This document shows positions 1 to 12,364 of a stretch of 64,000 bases of DNA, piece after piece. Under the pieces are notes generated by a model. That model saw nothing but the letters and a program-made list of their open reading frames with translations, made no database searches and had not been told where the DNA came from. The stretch's first letter is position 1, and each line of letters starts with the position of its first letter. The stretch is from assembly GCF_030704535.1 (NCBI RefSeq), contig NC_081812.1, positions 18,237,501-18,301,500 of the forward strand, written 5' to 3'. The DNA comes from Vitis vinifera. Lineage: Eukaryota > Streptophyta > Magnoliopsida > Vitales > Vitaceae. A program made the translations under genes and the position numbers.

Positions 1-164
1 CGACACTTCAGTTTCCTCCGAAAATGGTGACAATTAATCATTTTCTTCAATAAGTATCCCATAAAAACTAAAAAATAATTTCTAGTAGAGAAAAAACCAA
101 TGCATGTTTTAAAAATATTGGAATTCTATGTATATATTTTTGAATCTGATTGATGGAAAAATAG
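1..164 (+). other. Probable intron and possible exon end upstream of the oxidase exons
   Basis: The stretch before the acceptor at 163-164 is AT-rich and reads as intron. The first 30 bases could hold the end of a preceding exon before a GTGACA donor, but I could not match them to the family, so no exon is called. Confidence 0.35.
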
Positions 165-3100
165 GTGTATGAACAAGATGATTCTCTAGCGGCAGTGGCC
201 TGTGGACTCGGTGGAGGTTCACTAGTGAATGCAGGGGTGATGATACCGACCCCAATTCGTGCAAGAAGGAACTCCAAATGGCCAAAGGAATGGGAAAAAG
301 ATTGGGAAATCTGTGAAGCTTCTGCTTCAGCCATGCTGAGTATACAAAGCATTCCTGTCAAATTTCCTATTGCCAAAACCATGGAAGAGATAGCTGAACG
401 AGAGATTGAAGAAAGTTTCCAAAGTCCGATGAAGCTAAGCATGAATTTCAGTCGTGACGAACAACAATTGGATTCAATGAAGCCTAAACAGATGGGCAGC
501 TGTTTAGCCTGTGGAAATTGTCTTTCTGGATGTCCTTACAATGCCAAAAATTCTACAGACAAAAATTACATCGATTTGGCGGTTCAGGCACATTTTCCTC
601 TGCCCTATATCTTTTAAGCTTGTGTATTTGTTGGGCGAAAATTTTGACATCCCCTGAAAATTGTTCTGTCAGTCTTACATAGTATATTGAGGTGCAGCTC
701 CATAAATCCTAAAACAATCTTATATCATTGATGGGTACCATTTCTGTAACATGTCATTTTATGAAGGACGAGTCTTTTCCTCCAAATACTATGTACGACA
801 TCATGGAACAATTCAATACTAGATGAATGTTCAAATGTGTTCTTATTTCTTCTTTTTTTTTTTTTTTTTATAACTAAAATCAAAACCAAAATCTGTAATT
901 ATGCAGGCAGGATGCACTGTCAAAACAGGATGCCAGGTTTTGTCTGTGGTAAAAAATATAGATGATATTGGCAAAGAAGGAAAAATTAGTAGAAAAACGA
1001 GAAGAAGATGGCTTGTATTCTTCAATGAAACTGACTACGTACTCTCTGATTTTGTAATCCTTTCAGGTATGGTAGAGTAGCCATCTTTTTAGAAGTGTAT
1101 TTGAAAATTGGTATCAATTTCTAAACACTTTGTTTGCCCTGCTGCAGCTGGAGTTTTTGGTACCACTGAGATACTATTCCAATCACAAATGCGAGGACTG
1201 AAGCTTTCAGAAAGGCTTGGGTCTGGATTTAGCTGTAATGGGAATAATGTTGCTTGTCTTGCTGGAAGCCCAGCAGTCTTGGGCGCTTATGGACTAGACA
1301 GTAAACAATTCTCGAAGATACCTTTTCAGGAACGGCCAGGACCATCTATATCTTCATCTTACACTTCTTCTTTGGGGTTCACAATCCAGGTTGAAGCCTT
1401 CTATTCAATTAAGATCACATTTTCACTTCACTTCCCATATGATTTTGTGATTCATGTCAAATTTGGTAAATTACTACTTGTGTTGAAATTTTGGTGTCTG
1501 TGATCTGTCAGAACAATTGAACTAAAAATGGTTCTAAGGCTCAGATGCAGCTGCTGTAACAATGAATCTGAAATATTGTTTTAAAGCTTCTCTGACCTTA
1601 CTTACCATGTCCAACATGCCTGGTTGGTTGGCGGCTCAGTTAGCAATTAGCATAAGAAAGAAACCTTTGTTTCTCAACAATTCGATTAGTTTGCCAGTGT
1701 ATCATCACATAACAGAACCAGTCTGACTAATATGAATCGATGCCCCGTTTTCCATCTATCTTACATATCTAGTGCGACAATATATGAAATTCAAATATAA
1801 TGTACATGTTCGTACATGTAAATCATTGCCACACTCATATCATAAATTCTTCCAGTGCTAACCATTCCGTCTTTTGCCAGGGTGCTGTGCTTCCAAAGGC
1901 TTTTCCACACCTGCTATTCAAAGGGATCACAACATATGGATGGCCAACCCGCTACTGGTTCTTACATGGGGTTATAGAAAAGATTAAACATATGTTAGGT
2001 CTAAAGTCCAGCCAAGCCATGGTACTTAATGCAATGGGATACGATGAGAGTGATGGGAAAATTACATTTGAAAAGGAAACAAATAAAATCTGCTTTAGTC
2101 CACCCCATGATCATTTACTCCCACGAAAAATTAAGGCATTTCAAAAGCTTACCAGGAAATTAGGAGGAGTCCTCTTTATGTCAAGATACCGAAGCACATC
2201 AGTTCATCTCTTAGGTGGGTGCAATGCATCCTCACATCCTTCAGATGGGGTTTGTAATCCCAATGGTCAGGTTTTTGATCCAAAGTTTCCTCCTTCGGTG
2301 CACCCAGGCCTTTATGTCTGTGATGCTTCACTGATTCCCTGTTCTGTTGGTGTAAATCCTTGTCTTACAATTGCTACAGCTGCCGAGCATGTTAGTAATC
2401 ATCTTGTGCAGGATGTTCTTAAATACCGAACCAGAGAAGGCATAGAATTTATGGGTAAAACTGTGGAACAAAAGCCTAATTTGATTCCCCATCGGAGGTT
2501 GGACAGCAGCATGAAGCCAACTGTTGTGATAAAAGAAACTATGAGAGGGTATGTGGGGGGCATGCCATGCTCAGCTTATCTCAAAATGAAGATGAACTGT
2601 TGGAATCAGAATGGATTTGATGAACGCTATCAAGTTATGGACGAGTCTCATCCACTTCTAAGAGGAAAAGTTGGTGGCTATGTTGTATTTAGATCTGTGG
2701 AGAAGGATAAATTACATGTTATAGATGGGGATGTTGATTTGTGTGGAGTAGATTATAGAACACCTTATACACAGTATATGTGCTATCGTCTCCTCCTTTC
2801 AGCTTCTTCTGGTTCAAGGTATGATAAACTTTTCGTTTGAATTTACATTTTTCTTTTCGTTTTTAGTTTTAGAACAAGGAACTAAGAAAATTCGATTTTG
2901 ATCAGATATATTCTTGAGGGTAGGAAGATAATGAATCCTTATCTCTCTGCATTATATGCATGGACGGAGTCGACAACAATGCATGTGACATTCAAAAAAG
3001 TTGCTAAGAACAGTTCAACAGATCAAATGATGATTTTAAGAGGGGAACTTTGTATTTCAACGACAGAGCTTTTGAAGAGTTTGGTAAGCCTGGAAGGAAA

Positions 3101-5334
3101 CAGGAAAGGAAAATTTATATGCCTTCTCTTACAGAGTCTTTTCAGAACCTATATCACACAAGTACCACGAGGAAATCTCGAGGACTTCCCCCTGTTTCAT
3201 CTTTACAGCAGACCTTATCCAGACAGCACACTTCATGATTTAAAAACAGGTATTCATAAACTTAAGCCTGGTGTTCAAGAGTTTGAGAATTCAAATAGAC
3301 TGCAACTGCCATGACTCATTCTTCTCCATTTTGATAACTTCATGAATCATAAAAATATGGAGGACAAAAAACATAATTGAGTTATGGTAGTGATTGATAT
3401 TTTATTGCACAAATTTATGACAAGAAAAATGACAGTAATCCCCTTGAAACTTTTAGTTTAATAGAAGATTATCTGAAGAGTTATTGCCAAATACTTCTGA
3501 CAAAACATTCATCTCAGTGATTTCACCCAGCCTTCACGAATACAGAAGTTTGCTTGATGCAGTACCTAATTGGATCATAGAGCACGTGGAATGAATCTCT
3601 CTATACATTTCTTTTTTATGTTACTCAATGTTTCTATTATATAGGAGATGGAGTTATCGTCAGTTGCAGACAATGGAAGTGCAGTCAAAATCCATGGGTG
3701 CTTGAAGAAGAAAGAAAACTAAATCCAGTTCTCCTTGTTAATGGATATTCTATTGAGAGTTACTACCTACCAACAGAACCTAATGATTTGATTAGATCTT
3801 TACTAGAAGAAGGCCATGAAACATGGCTACTGCAAACGAGATTACACCCATTACATCCTTCAAACAACTTCACCATTGAAGATATTGGAAGATTTGATAT
3901 CCCTGCAGGTAAATAAAGGACCTCTACCTTATTTCAGATTGTTGTCAACCAAATGAATTTTTTCTGCAAGTTTTGTAGCACTTATTTTTTCCTTCTTTTG
4001 GCAGCTATTGGTAAGATCCTTGAGTTACACGGGCCATCTGTAAAGATACATTTAGTTGCTCATTGTGTTGGAGGCTTAGCCATTCACATTGCTCTAATGG
4101 GCGGTCATGTCTCTGCAAACCATATAGCTTCCCTATCCTGCACCAATTCGTCAATGTTCTTCAAGATTACTGTTTCGTCTAGAGTGAAAATGTGTCTTCC
4201 CCTCATCCCTGTAAGCATATTCTTCTCCCTGTTTTAGAGTGACATGTTTGCAGATTCAGGAGGGGGGTGGGGTGTTTGTTATTTAAGATTATTTTGAACA
4301 CAGAAATCAAAATTCATGGTAGTTGCTTAATCGACTAGTTAGATATGATTAATGGCTCGGTGAATTTAGGAAAATGCTCAATTGACTAGGTGGATTCAAT
4401 TTAAGGTTCTAGGAACTCAGAAACTTTGTTGATTACAGTGTGTTTCTGTCTATATATATACACACACACACTCATGGTTGGAACCAAAATATGTTTTGGA
4501 TAACGTTTGATGCTAATTAAGACAGGCCTGCAGCATGATTTAAAATTGTTGCATATCATTTCTTTCTGGTTTTGAGCTAAAAATTAAAGTAATGGGATCG
4601 ATCTGCAGATGTCCATGCTGATACTGGGCAAGAACAAAACCCTACCTCTCTTCGAAACACTGAAGGCCACTCCGAGGCAACAACTCCTGAAGTCCATAGC
4701 CCGGTTCATGCCACGGTATGAGAGATGTCCTTGTGACGAATGCGAGGTCTTTTCTGGAATATTTGGAAACGGATTCTGGCATGACAATGTAAGCCCCACT
4801 GTGCACCACTGGTTAAACAAAGTAAGTTTACCAAGGCTTCCCATGGCAGCTTTTCCACACCTCAGAAAAATCTGCAACAACGGTTTTATCGTGGACAGCA
4901 ATGGGAAAAACTCATATTTGATACATCCTGAGAGAATGGCGCTCCCAACGCTTTATATTTCTGGTGGAAGGAGCCTGCTTGTGACTCCTCAGACTTCTTT
5001 TCTTGCTAACAAGTACATGAAGTTGCACCAGCCTGGCTTTAGACATGAAAGGGTGGTTGTGGAAGGCTTTGGACATTCAGACCTACTGATTGGAGAAGAG
5101 TCTTACAAGAAAGTTTTTCCTCACATTTTATCTCATATGAGATTAGCCGAAGATGGAAGAAGAAATGGTGGAGTCGGTGGTGAAAGTCTGAAGTACAGTA
5201 AAGAGACTTTGGATTGGGATGATGATCAATATGAGGCTGCTGGGTATGGGGGGTTTGGGACATGGGTTTCTCCTTCAGTTAATGTTTGGCTGTTTCTGGC
5301 GTTAATAGTTATGTTAGTGTCGTTTTATTTATAA
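165..5334 (+). CDS. GMC (cholesterol oxidase-like) oxidoreductase fused to an alpha/beta hydrolase, 3' part of gene
   Basis: Eight exons read in one frame: 165-587, 907-1066, 1148-1389, 1881-2818, 2906-3249, 3645-3908, 4005-4210, 4609-5334 (TAA), about 1100 residues. The N-terminus, with most of the FAD fold, lies left of the window; the first visible exon opens at an AG acceptor with VYEQDDSLAAVACGLGGGS, the glycine-rich stretch of GMC flavoproteins. A CX2CX2CX3CP cluster (about visible residues 113-124) follows. The GMC C-terminal region is at 2200-2400 (VHLLGGCNAS, then NPCLTIATAAEH). From about 3645 on the protein is an alpha/beta hydrolase, with elbow VAHCVGG (Cys where Ser is usual) and a late GFGHSD histidine. 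A hydrophobic tail (about the last 17 residues) suggests a membrane anchor. No frame break was seen. The family is annotated as cholesterol oxidase-like in plants; the natural substrate is unknown to me. The intron at 588 appears to use a GC donor. Confidence 0.88.
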
Positions 5335-7521
5335 TTTCCTTTGGTTGATGAGAAAAATGAGAAAAAATACGAAGAAAATAAAATTTCAGTTAGAGAGAAA
5401 AGAAATAAATAAAACTCCTGCCAAACCAAGGCACTTATTTGAATCCAGCAGAATTGACAGCAGGTCTTTGTTTGTTTGGATTCTTTTCTTCTTCGCACTC
5501 TCAGCAACCAAATGTATGATTAAAGATGCAATGTATGAATGCATGGTTGTTTAATTTGATACATTTTTATAATTAATATTTAAAATTATTTAATTTATAA
5601 TAATAATAATTAAAAATACCATTAATTACATTACAATTTATAAATAAGGACTATAATATAATATTTTTCTTGTTGCCCTCCCAACAAAAGTCTTTAGTTG
5701 TATTACTATCGTTAGTTACATGATTGATGAAAATATCAATAATTACAAATATATCAATACTTTGATTTTATGGATATATAAGACATTAGAGATATATCAG
5801 CGAATATTTAAAAAAAAAATTGGATAACCTAAAATTGATTAAAACTTATGAAAATATTGAGAAAAACTCTAAAAATGATATAATAAACAATAATAAACAT
5901 TTTAAAGTTGTTTTATATATAAAAAAAATATATGAATATGATATAATTAATCATATTTGATAATAATATTGTATGCGTCTATAAAAAAAATGAATTTTAT
6001 TTAAATTACATCAAATGTTATTTGACAATAATATTATGATATTTGATTATAATATACCTCACTTTAAAATTATAATTCATTTAATTTCAATTGATTAAAT
6101 GATATAAAATAAATGATGATATATGTACAATTTTTTTAATTTTTATATTTTTATATTTAATTAATATATAAATGATATTAAAAAAATGTTAAGAAAATTA
6201 TAATCATAGGTTTTATATTTTTAGTGATTAATTAAATGAAATTTCAAAATAAAATAATTAAAATTAATTTGTTTATGAAAATATTTTTTTATAGTTTTAC
6301 TATATATTTGTTTGTTCCATATTATTTAACAAATGAGTGAGTTGGTCTAGTGGCCATCCAAGGTAGGCTTTGTTTGGTTTTAGGTTGGGGTGGGTTTGAG
6401 TCCTAACACTTGTGCATAATTGCACTTTTTTTGAGGCTTTGACCGTGATAAATCGGTAAAATATGATTTTTTTCGAAACTTTTTTGAAAAATCGCATCAC
6501 CGATTTTTCGCCTGCTTGTTTCATGTCGTTGGTCGTCGATATGCGAAATTTCGATAAAATTTTTCGAAATTTTCATCCATGGTTATATGTACACCTTTAG
6601 ATTTCATCACACATATATGACCTAAATAAAAAGTTTGATAAATATCAGTTCCTTCTATATCTTAGTATTTTTTTAACGATACAATTATTTTATTCTTTTT
6701 CATGGTGTACCTTTATTTTGATTATTATTTCAATATCTTCAAGAAAGTCAATTTAAGTGACTAACTAAAGGTGTAGTCCACATTGCTTAGGGATTGTTCA
6801 CATGTGAGACTTTTGAGCTTGATGTATGGAATAACAATGGTGATCTTGACCTCCATATTCATTGTGTCACATTGTGCTAAATTGGTTGGTGAGGATAAAA
6901 AAAATTATATATATATATACCCATGAATCAATCATATTAAAGTTCTTTGACACCAAAATAAATTAATTAAAAAAACTCAACTTATTAGAGATGTAAAATT
7001 ATCAAAGTTTGATGAGTTAAATTCTATTTGGTTTGACTTGAAAAGTTTACGATGCAATGCATATGATAAAATTAAAATTATGAGATTTTTTAAAGGGTCT
7101 AATATGGTAGCGAAAGGATTGAAACTTTTATATGTATATTTCTTCTACTTTAGTTTTTTTTTTTTTTTTTACGTAAATCTATACGAAATTCTGTTATATT
7201 TCTTATTACCTTATTCTCCTTATTTTGTGACAAAAAGAATGAAACTTGATCGAACCCATTTCAGGGACTAATCAAAACTGTGTTAGAATCGCAAATTAGT
7301 AAAGCAGGAGAATAGCGGGACTGTGGGACACATATCTCGATTCTTTTTATGTTCGTCATTTTTTTATTGTTTTAGATGCAAACCGTGTTAATGGTAGCGG
7401 ATTTAGCCTTAATTGTGAAAGTGGTTTGAATTGAAATCAACGGCAACAGCGGCAGCCTCTATCTATCTATTTTTATTCACAAAGTAGATATAGTTTCTTG
7501 AAATAGAAGGAAGGTGGAAAG
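5335..7521. other. AT-rich intergenic region between the oxidase and ORANGE genes
   Basis: The first part is the likely 3' UTR and polyadenylation zone of the oxidase gene. It is followed by AT-rich DNA without coding signal, a SINE-like insert near 6340-6590, and the ORANGE promoter. The last 80 bases before 7522 are less AT-rich and look like a 5' UTR. Confidence 0.6.
6338..6590 (+). mobile_element. tRNA-derived SINE-like element (boundaries uncertain)
   Basis: A pol III A box, TGGTCTAGTGG, lies at 6343-6353. A B box, GGTTTGAGTCC, follows at 6393-6403, about 40 bases on, as in tRNA-headed SINEs. The head does not fold as a complete tRNA. Downstream is a body rich in CGAAA and TTTCG motifs that may belong to the SINE or to another repeat. 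No clean target duplication was identified, so the ends are estimates. Confidence 0.5.
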
Positions 7522-10500
7522 ATGGCTTCTCTCCTTTTCTTCTCCCAAAGTGCCCCAATCTCTGCTTGGAATTCCACTTCTTCCAAAGCCCTAATTTGCA
7601 TCACAGCTCTTCATGGAAACCCTAAACGCCTTTCTCTACACAGAAGGATTTCACGCTCTCAGATTATCTGTGCGTCTGGGAAGGACTTCTCGGACCCTCT
7701 CCCTGATGGCGACACCAACCCAAGGTGTATTTATGGTTTAAACCAAAATTCGGATTCTTTTTAGCTCTTAGAGAAGGAAACTAGTCAGAGAATGGTATCC
7801 CGAGTAAACCGTTTTCTCCGTTTTCTTGGGAAAATGGATGATAACGTTAATTGTAGCTATGAATTTTTGTCTAACCAAGAAACCCCACATAACCTTGCCT
7901 AGTATAAATATTTGGCTCAGTTGGATTGAGCTTCTTGGTTTTTGGAAATAACCTGAATGTTCTCTTGGCATGTAATTTCTATTGCTTGAAGGATCCAGAG
8001 TTCGTTTGTATTTTCATGATAGTTTTTGTTCTTTTGGTGTTCTGAATGAATTTCTGAATCTCATGGCAAAGTGGGATTCCAAGGTTTCTCATTGCTTGAA
8101 TTGACTGATTTTTCAACATCTTAGTGCATTTTTAATAAGGGAAAAGAAAAGGAAAGGTTGAAGATCACTTAATATGGATTTCTTCAGTTATTGTCAGATT
8201 GTCCTTTACTTTCCTCGATTTTTTCAAGATCCAACCAGTGCATTAAACTATGTACATAAATTTGTAAAATTTTGGTTTTGGGAATGAATGCTTGCACTAT
8301 TCAATTAAAAATTGTGAGAGGCCTAATTGGGTTTCTTTGTCATATGTATTTAGCTCTTTTCTTTCTTGCTTGTTTAATGGACAAACTAAGCTACAATTTG
8401 TACTGAATATGGCATGTGAATGAAATATCCTATTTGCTGATTATATTACGAGGAATCGACTTTCTGTTCAGGTCTTGTATCACTTTCAGCATCTATCAAG
8501 CCTTTTTTCCAGTGGGACATGAATAGATAGATTGCTCTGCTGTTAGGTGTTAGTTTGATAGTACTGTATTCATTTTCCTAACACTTTTTTATTGTGATCT
8601 ATGGTTTCATGGAGTGTGTTTTTTATTTTACGATTTCATTTTGCAGCAACTTCTGCATTATAGAAGGACCGGAGACTGTCCAGGACTTTGTTCAGATGCA
8701 GGTTCAGGAAATTCAAGATAACATAAGTAGTCGGCGGAACAAGATCTTTCTCCTAATGGAAGAGGTGGTTCTTCTAAAATTTTAATCCAAAATTTCATCT
8801 TATTCTGTGGCTGAACTATCTGGAAAAGACTAGTTCCAAAGCAATTGATGAGATTAAATAACTATATTTGGTGTGTTATTCTATCTGAACTGTCTAGGTG
8901 AGGAGACTACGAGTGCAGCAACGCATAAAGAGTGTGAAAGTTTTTGATGAGAATGGCGAGGAGGAGGCAAATGAGATGCCTGACATGCCATCATCTATTC
9001 CTTTTCTCCCTCATGTGGTGATTCTCAAAGCTACTCAAGACTATTCTTTAAAGAAGTTCACAATGCTGACCCAAATAAACCTTATTCACTGTTACCAACA
9101 TCTTGGAAGCACATACAGCACTCATTCAGGGAAACATATTTATGGTGGTGCCTGCATAGGATATACTCTTTCATTGACACAGATATTCAAGAAGATAATA
9201 GCAATTGACAATTGCATTTTTTGTGGATGGTCTCCAAATGAGTGCAACTAAGATTTAGGACAGGATGGTTAAAATTATCCATTGAGTCACTTTTTAGTTT
9301 TTCTTTAAGAGATCAACCATATGCGCCACAATTGATCGGTAAATGTTCAATTTGGTTGACATGGTGCATGCTGGAGATATCCTCTATTTCTGTATTCAAG
9401 GAACAGTGTGCCCTCTTGTCTTTTCTTTTATTTGTTTCTTTCTTCTGATATTATAGTTTTCTTATTGTTTGAGTATTACAATATTCTTACTATGTTTGTG
9501 CATTTTCATTTTGTAGACGAAAAGGACATTGAAGCAGCTCTATCTGACAAGCTTTTCGTTTATATCTGCAATTATCATTTTTGGGGGTCTTCTTGCACCA
9601 ACAGTGAGATATTCTTGCACCTAAATCTATTTTCTAGTCTTCAAGTTTTAATTCCTTCTTCTGGTTTTTTAATTCTCACGAGCTCTTCATATGTTTGGGT
9701 TTATGTACACACACATTGTCATGAACTGTTCATATACACTCATGAGCTCAAGTGTTAATGTATTTTTTAATAAACATTTTCATTTTGAAAATGAAGAATT
9801 AACATGTCGCTCATTTGATCAATTCAACAATTTAAAGTGCTTTTGTTTTCTTGCAAGAAGAAAATTTTATTTTTAATGTTTGGTAAAAATAATGACTCAT
9901 TTTTAGAAATATATTCAGAAACAGTTTTTTGAGAATGCATTAACAAGCATGTTTTTTGTCATTTTCATTGTTTTTTGTTTCTGGAAACAGAAAACTATCC
10001 TCATTCTCCTCTCAAAGATACATGCAAGTGTCCTCATAAGTGTCAATAATGACCTAAATCTATTAAATCTGTTTGACCTGGCAGCTGGAGCTGAAATTGG
10101 GTTTAGGAGGTACCTCATATGAAGATTTCATACGCAGCATGCATCTGCCAATGCAATTGAGGTGGTTACTGAAACTCAGTTTTCTGATTTCTCTTGTTGT
10201 AGGAATCTAATATTCTAAGCAGACAGGAGTTCTGTTTCTTTTTTCTTCTAGGTTTCTTTCAACCATTCAATTGGCTTCATGATAAATAATTACTGTTAGA
10301 TTCCATGTTGGTCCTCTGAATTACTCTTGTTTGTTCTCTGGTCAGTCAGGTCGATCCTATCGTGGCATCCTTTTCAGGTGGGGCAGTGGGTGTGATTTCT
10401 GCCTTGATGTTAATCGAAGCTAACAATGTTGAGCAACATGAGAAGAAAAGGTGTAAATATTGCAATGGAAAAGGTGTGTGTCAATTTGTCCCATCCATGA

Positions 10501-11551
10501 AATTCCAATTGATTACTATCTATTGAACATGAAATCATTTTATATCACATTCAGATTACAGTGCATTGAGATTCAGGTTCACTAGACACTTCAACCTGAT
10601 ATACTAACCCATTAGGATATCATGGTGGACTGAGGATTGATTGTATGAATGTGAACAATCAGATATGGGACTGATTGTGGGTACATGCTCTAATCTGTTT
10701 GATAAGGAATTATCTTGATTTTGATCTGATTTCGAAAGGTATTGCAATGCGTATGGATTGAAATCAAATTAGGTTGTTCTGGCATATAGTTTCATATCTG
10801 ATATTATAGAATGCCTATTATTGTGGTGGAGTTTATTATATAAGGATTCAAACCTCTGGTGGGTTGGATTTTGATTCTTATTGGATTTGTATTTTGCCTT
10901 GCATGGATCATGGCTCACTATCTGTTGAATTGCATTCCTCCAATTGATTAGTTTTATGACTTTTTTTCTTTGGCTTAGCATTTCTCTATTTACATTATTT
11001 GTAAACAGGATACTTGCCCTGTGCCCGATGTTCTGCAAGCGGGGTGTGCTTGAGCATTGAACCCATTTCAGTGTCCAGCGCATCTGATCGCCCTTTGAAA
11101 GCACCCGCAACTCGTAGATGTCCAAACTGTTCAGGGGTTGGAAAGGTATAAATTTGAGTTAAAAAAACAGCTTATTTTTGGAGTTGGATCAGGCCAAATG
11201 AAAGAGAACCAAAGTAAAAAAGAAATTATATTAGAAGACATGATAAATATCAAGTAAATAGAGGTATGATATTATCAGAAGCACCAAATGAAACTGTGTA
11301 GCCTAAAGTCTGCAGATGTAGCATTGAGTCTGATGATATGAAATATGTCTTGTGGGTCTGGGATGTAAATTTTTATTTTACTTGAATAATTTCTGTTTTT
11401 TTTTAAAAACAAAAACCAAAATTCAGGATGTGTTTTGAATTGTGCTGACCATTTGTCTCCCATGTTTATTTAGGTAATGTGTCCTACATGCCTGTGCACT
11501 GGAATGGTAATGGCAAGCGAACATGACCCACGAATTGATCCATTCGACTAA
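7522..11551 (+). CDS. OR: Protein ORANGE, plastid DnaJ-type zinc-finger protein
   Basis: Eight exons: 7522-7724, 8647-8764, 8898-9017, 9517-9603, 10085-10161, 10346-10473, 11009-11145, 11474-11551 (TAA), giving 315 residues, close to known OR proteins. The Ser-rich N-terminus (MASLLFFSQSAPISAW) looks like a plastid transit peptide. A charged helix with EEVRRLRVQQR spans about residues 106-116. Two hydrophobic segments follow (around FSFISAIIIFGGLLAPT and ASFSGGAVGVISALM). The C-terminus carries four CxxCxGxG-like repeats (CKYCNGKG, CARCSASG, CPNCSGVG, CPTCLCTG) and ends ASEHDPRIDPFD, the OR signature. OR proteins stabilise phytoene synthase and promote chromoplast formation and carotenoid storage. 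The melon carotenoid-boosting variant replaces an arginine with histidine; as I recall it lies in or near this helix, where all arginines are intact here. Confidence 0.95.
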
Positions 11552-12113
11552 ACTTAAAAGAGTGGAGGCCTTCATTTTAGCGATGTAATCCTCTTGTTTT
11601 TAAGCTCGTGGACAAATGCGACTAATCTGGGTTTGACTCCTGATTTGGGATAGGATTGTGAGAAACTTAAGATGAAAAGAATTTTCCTTTTTCTCCATTT
11701 AATATAAGTTCGTGAATGCTAAGGCTTATCATCCCTATTTCAAATGAACTCAAAATAATGCCTCATCATTAATTGAAATTTTAGTCCACTGATAGGAATC
11801 TAATTCGAAGTTCCACTTAAAGGCCCCAGCCTTAGAAAGAGATTACTTTCTGCTTTTAAAAAGTAATTCTTAATGGTTTTCAGAAATAAAATTATATTTA
11901 TGAATTCATATATAAAAACTATTTTTTTTAAAAATTTATTTTCTATGAACGTATTATTTAAATATATGAATAAATTAAAATTTAAAAAACATCGTAAAGG
12001 TTTTTTCTTTCATACCATATTTTAATCATTCAAATGGAGCCTAAATGTAATTTGAATAAAAGTTGCAGCAATTAGAAGGTTCTGTTTTAAATTAAATTTC
12101 TCATCCTATAGAC

Positions 12114-12118
<5 letters not shown>
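11552..12118. other. Short intergenic region, ORANGE 3' UTR to tRNA-Leu
   Basis: The likely ORANGE 3' UTR is followed by AT-rich sequence from about 11880 to 12050. No coding signal or recognisable element was seen. Confidence 0.6.

Positions 12119-12198
<80 letters not shown>
12119..12198 (+). tRNA. tRNA-Leu (anticodon UAG)
   Basis: This 80-nt class II tRNA has a seven-pair acceptor stem, GACAGTT (12119-12125) against AGCTGTC (12191-12197), with one G-T pair and discriminator A at 12198. The A box region is TGGCCGAGTGG. The anticodon stem CCAGA/TCTGG encloses loop TTTAGGC with anticodon TAG at 12153-12155, which reads CUA. A variable arm precedes the T arm, which carries GGTTCAAATCC. There is no intron. 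A run of five T follows at about 12203-12207 and would serve as the pol III terminator. Confidence 0.96.
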
Positions 12199-12202
12199 GT
12201 TC

Positions 12203-12207
12203 ATTTT
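12203..12207 (+). terminator. Pol III T-run terminator of tRNA-Leu
   Basis: Five consecutive T lie a few bases after the tRNA 3' end, the usual pol III stop signal. Confidence 0.6.
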
Positions 12208-12364
12208 TCCATTTTATCAACAAACGGAAGACGACGTCGTTTAAAGCAACTCTCGCTCTTCTATTTGCTTCTTCATCTACCCTTTGCTCCAAAACGACTT
12301 CGTTTGGCCTAAGTCTCTCTTCCCCCATCTTTTTGCGATTCCAGCCAGCGCCATAGGCCCAAAC

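Noticed and set aside
12284-12364. Upstream in-frame ATG at 12284 as the ABHD11 start
   Set aside because: It would add 27 untypical residues; the second ATG gives a normal basic N-terminus.
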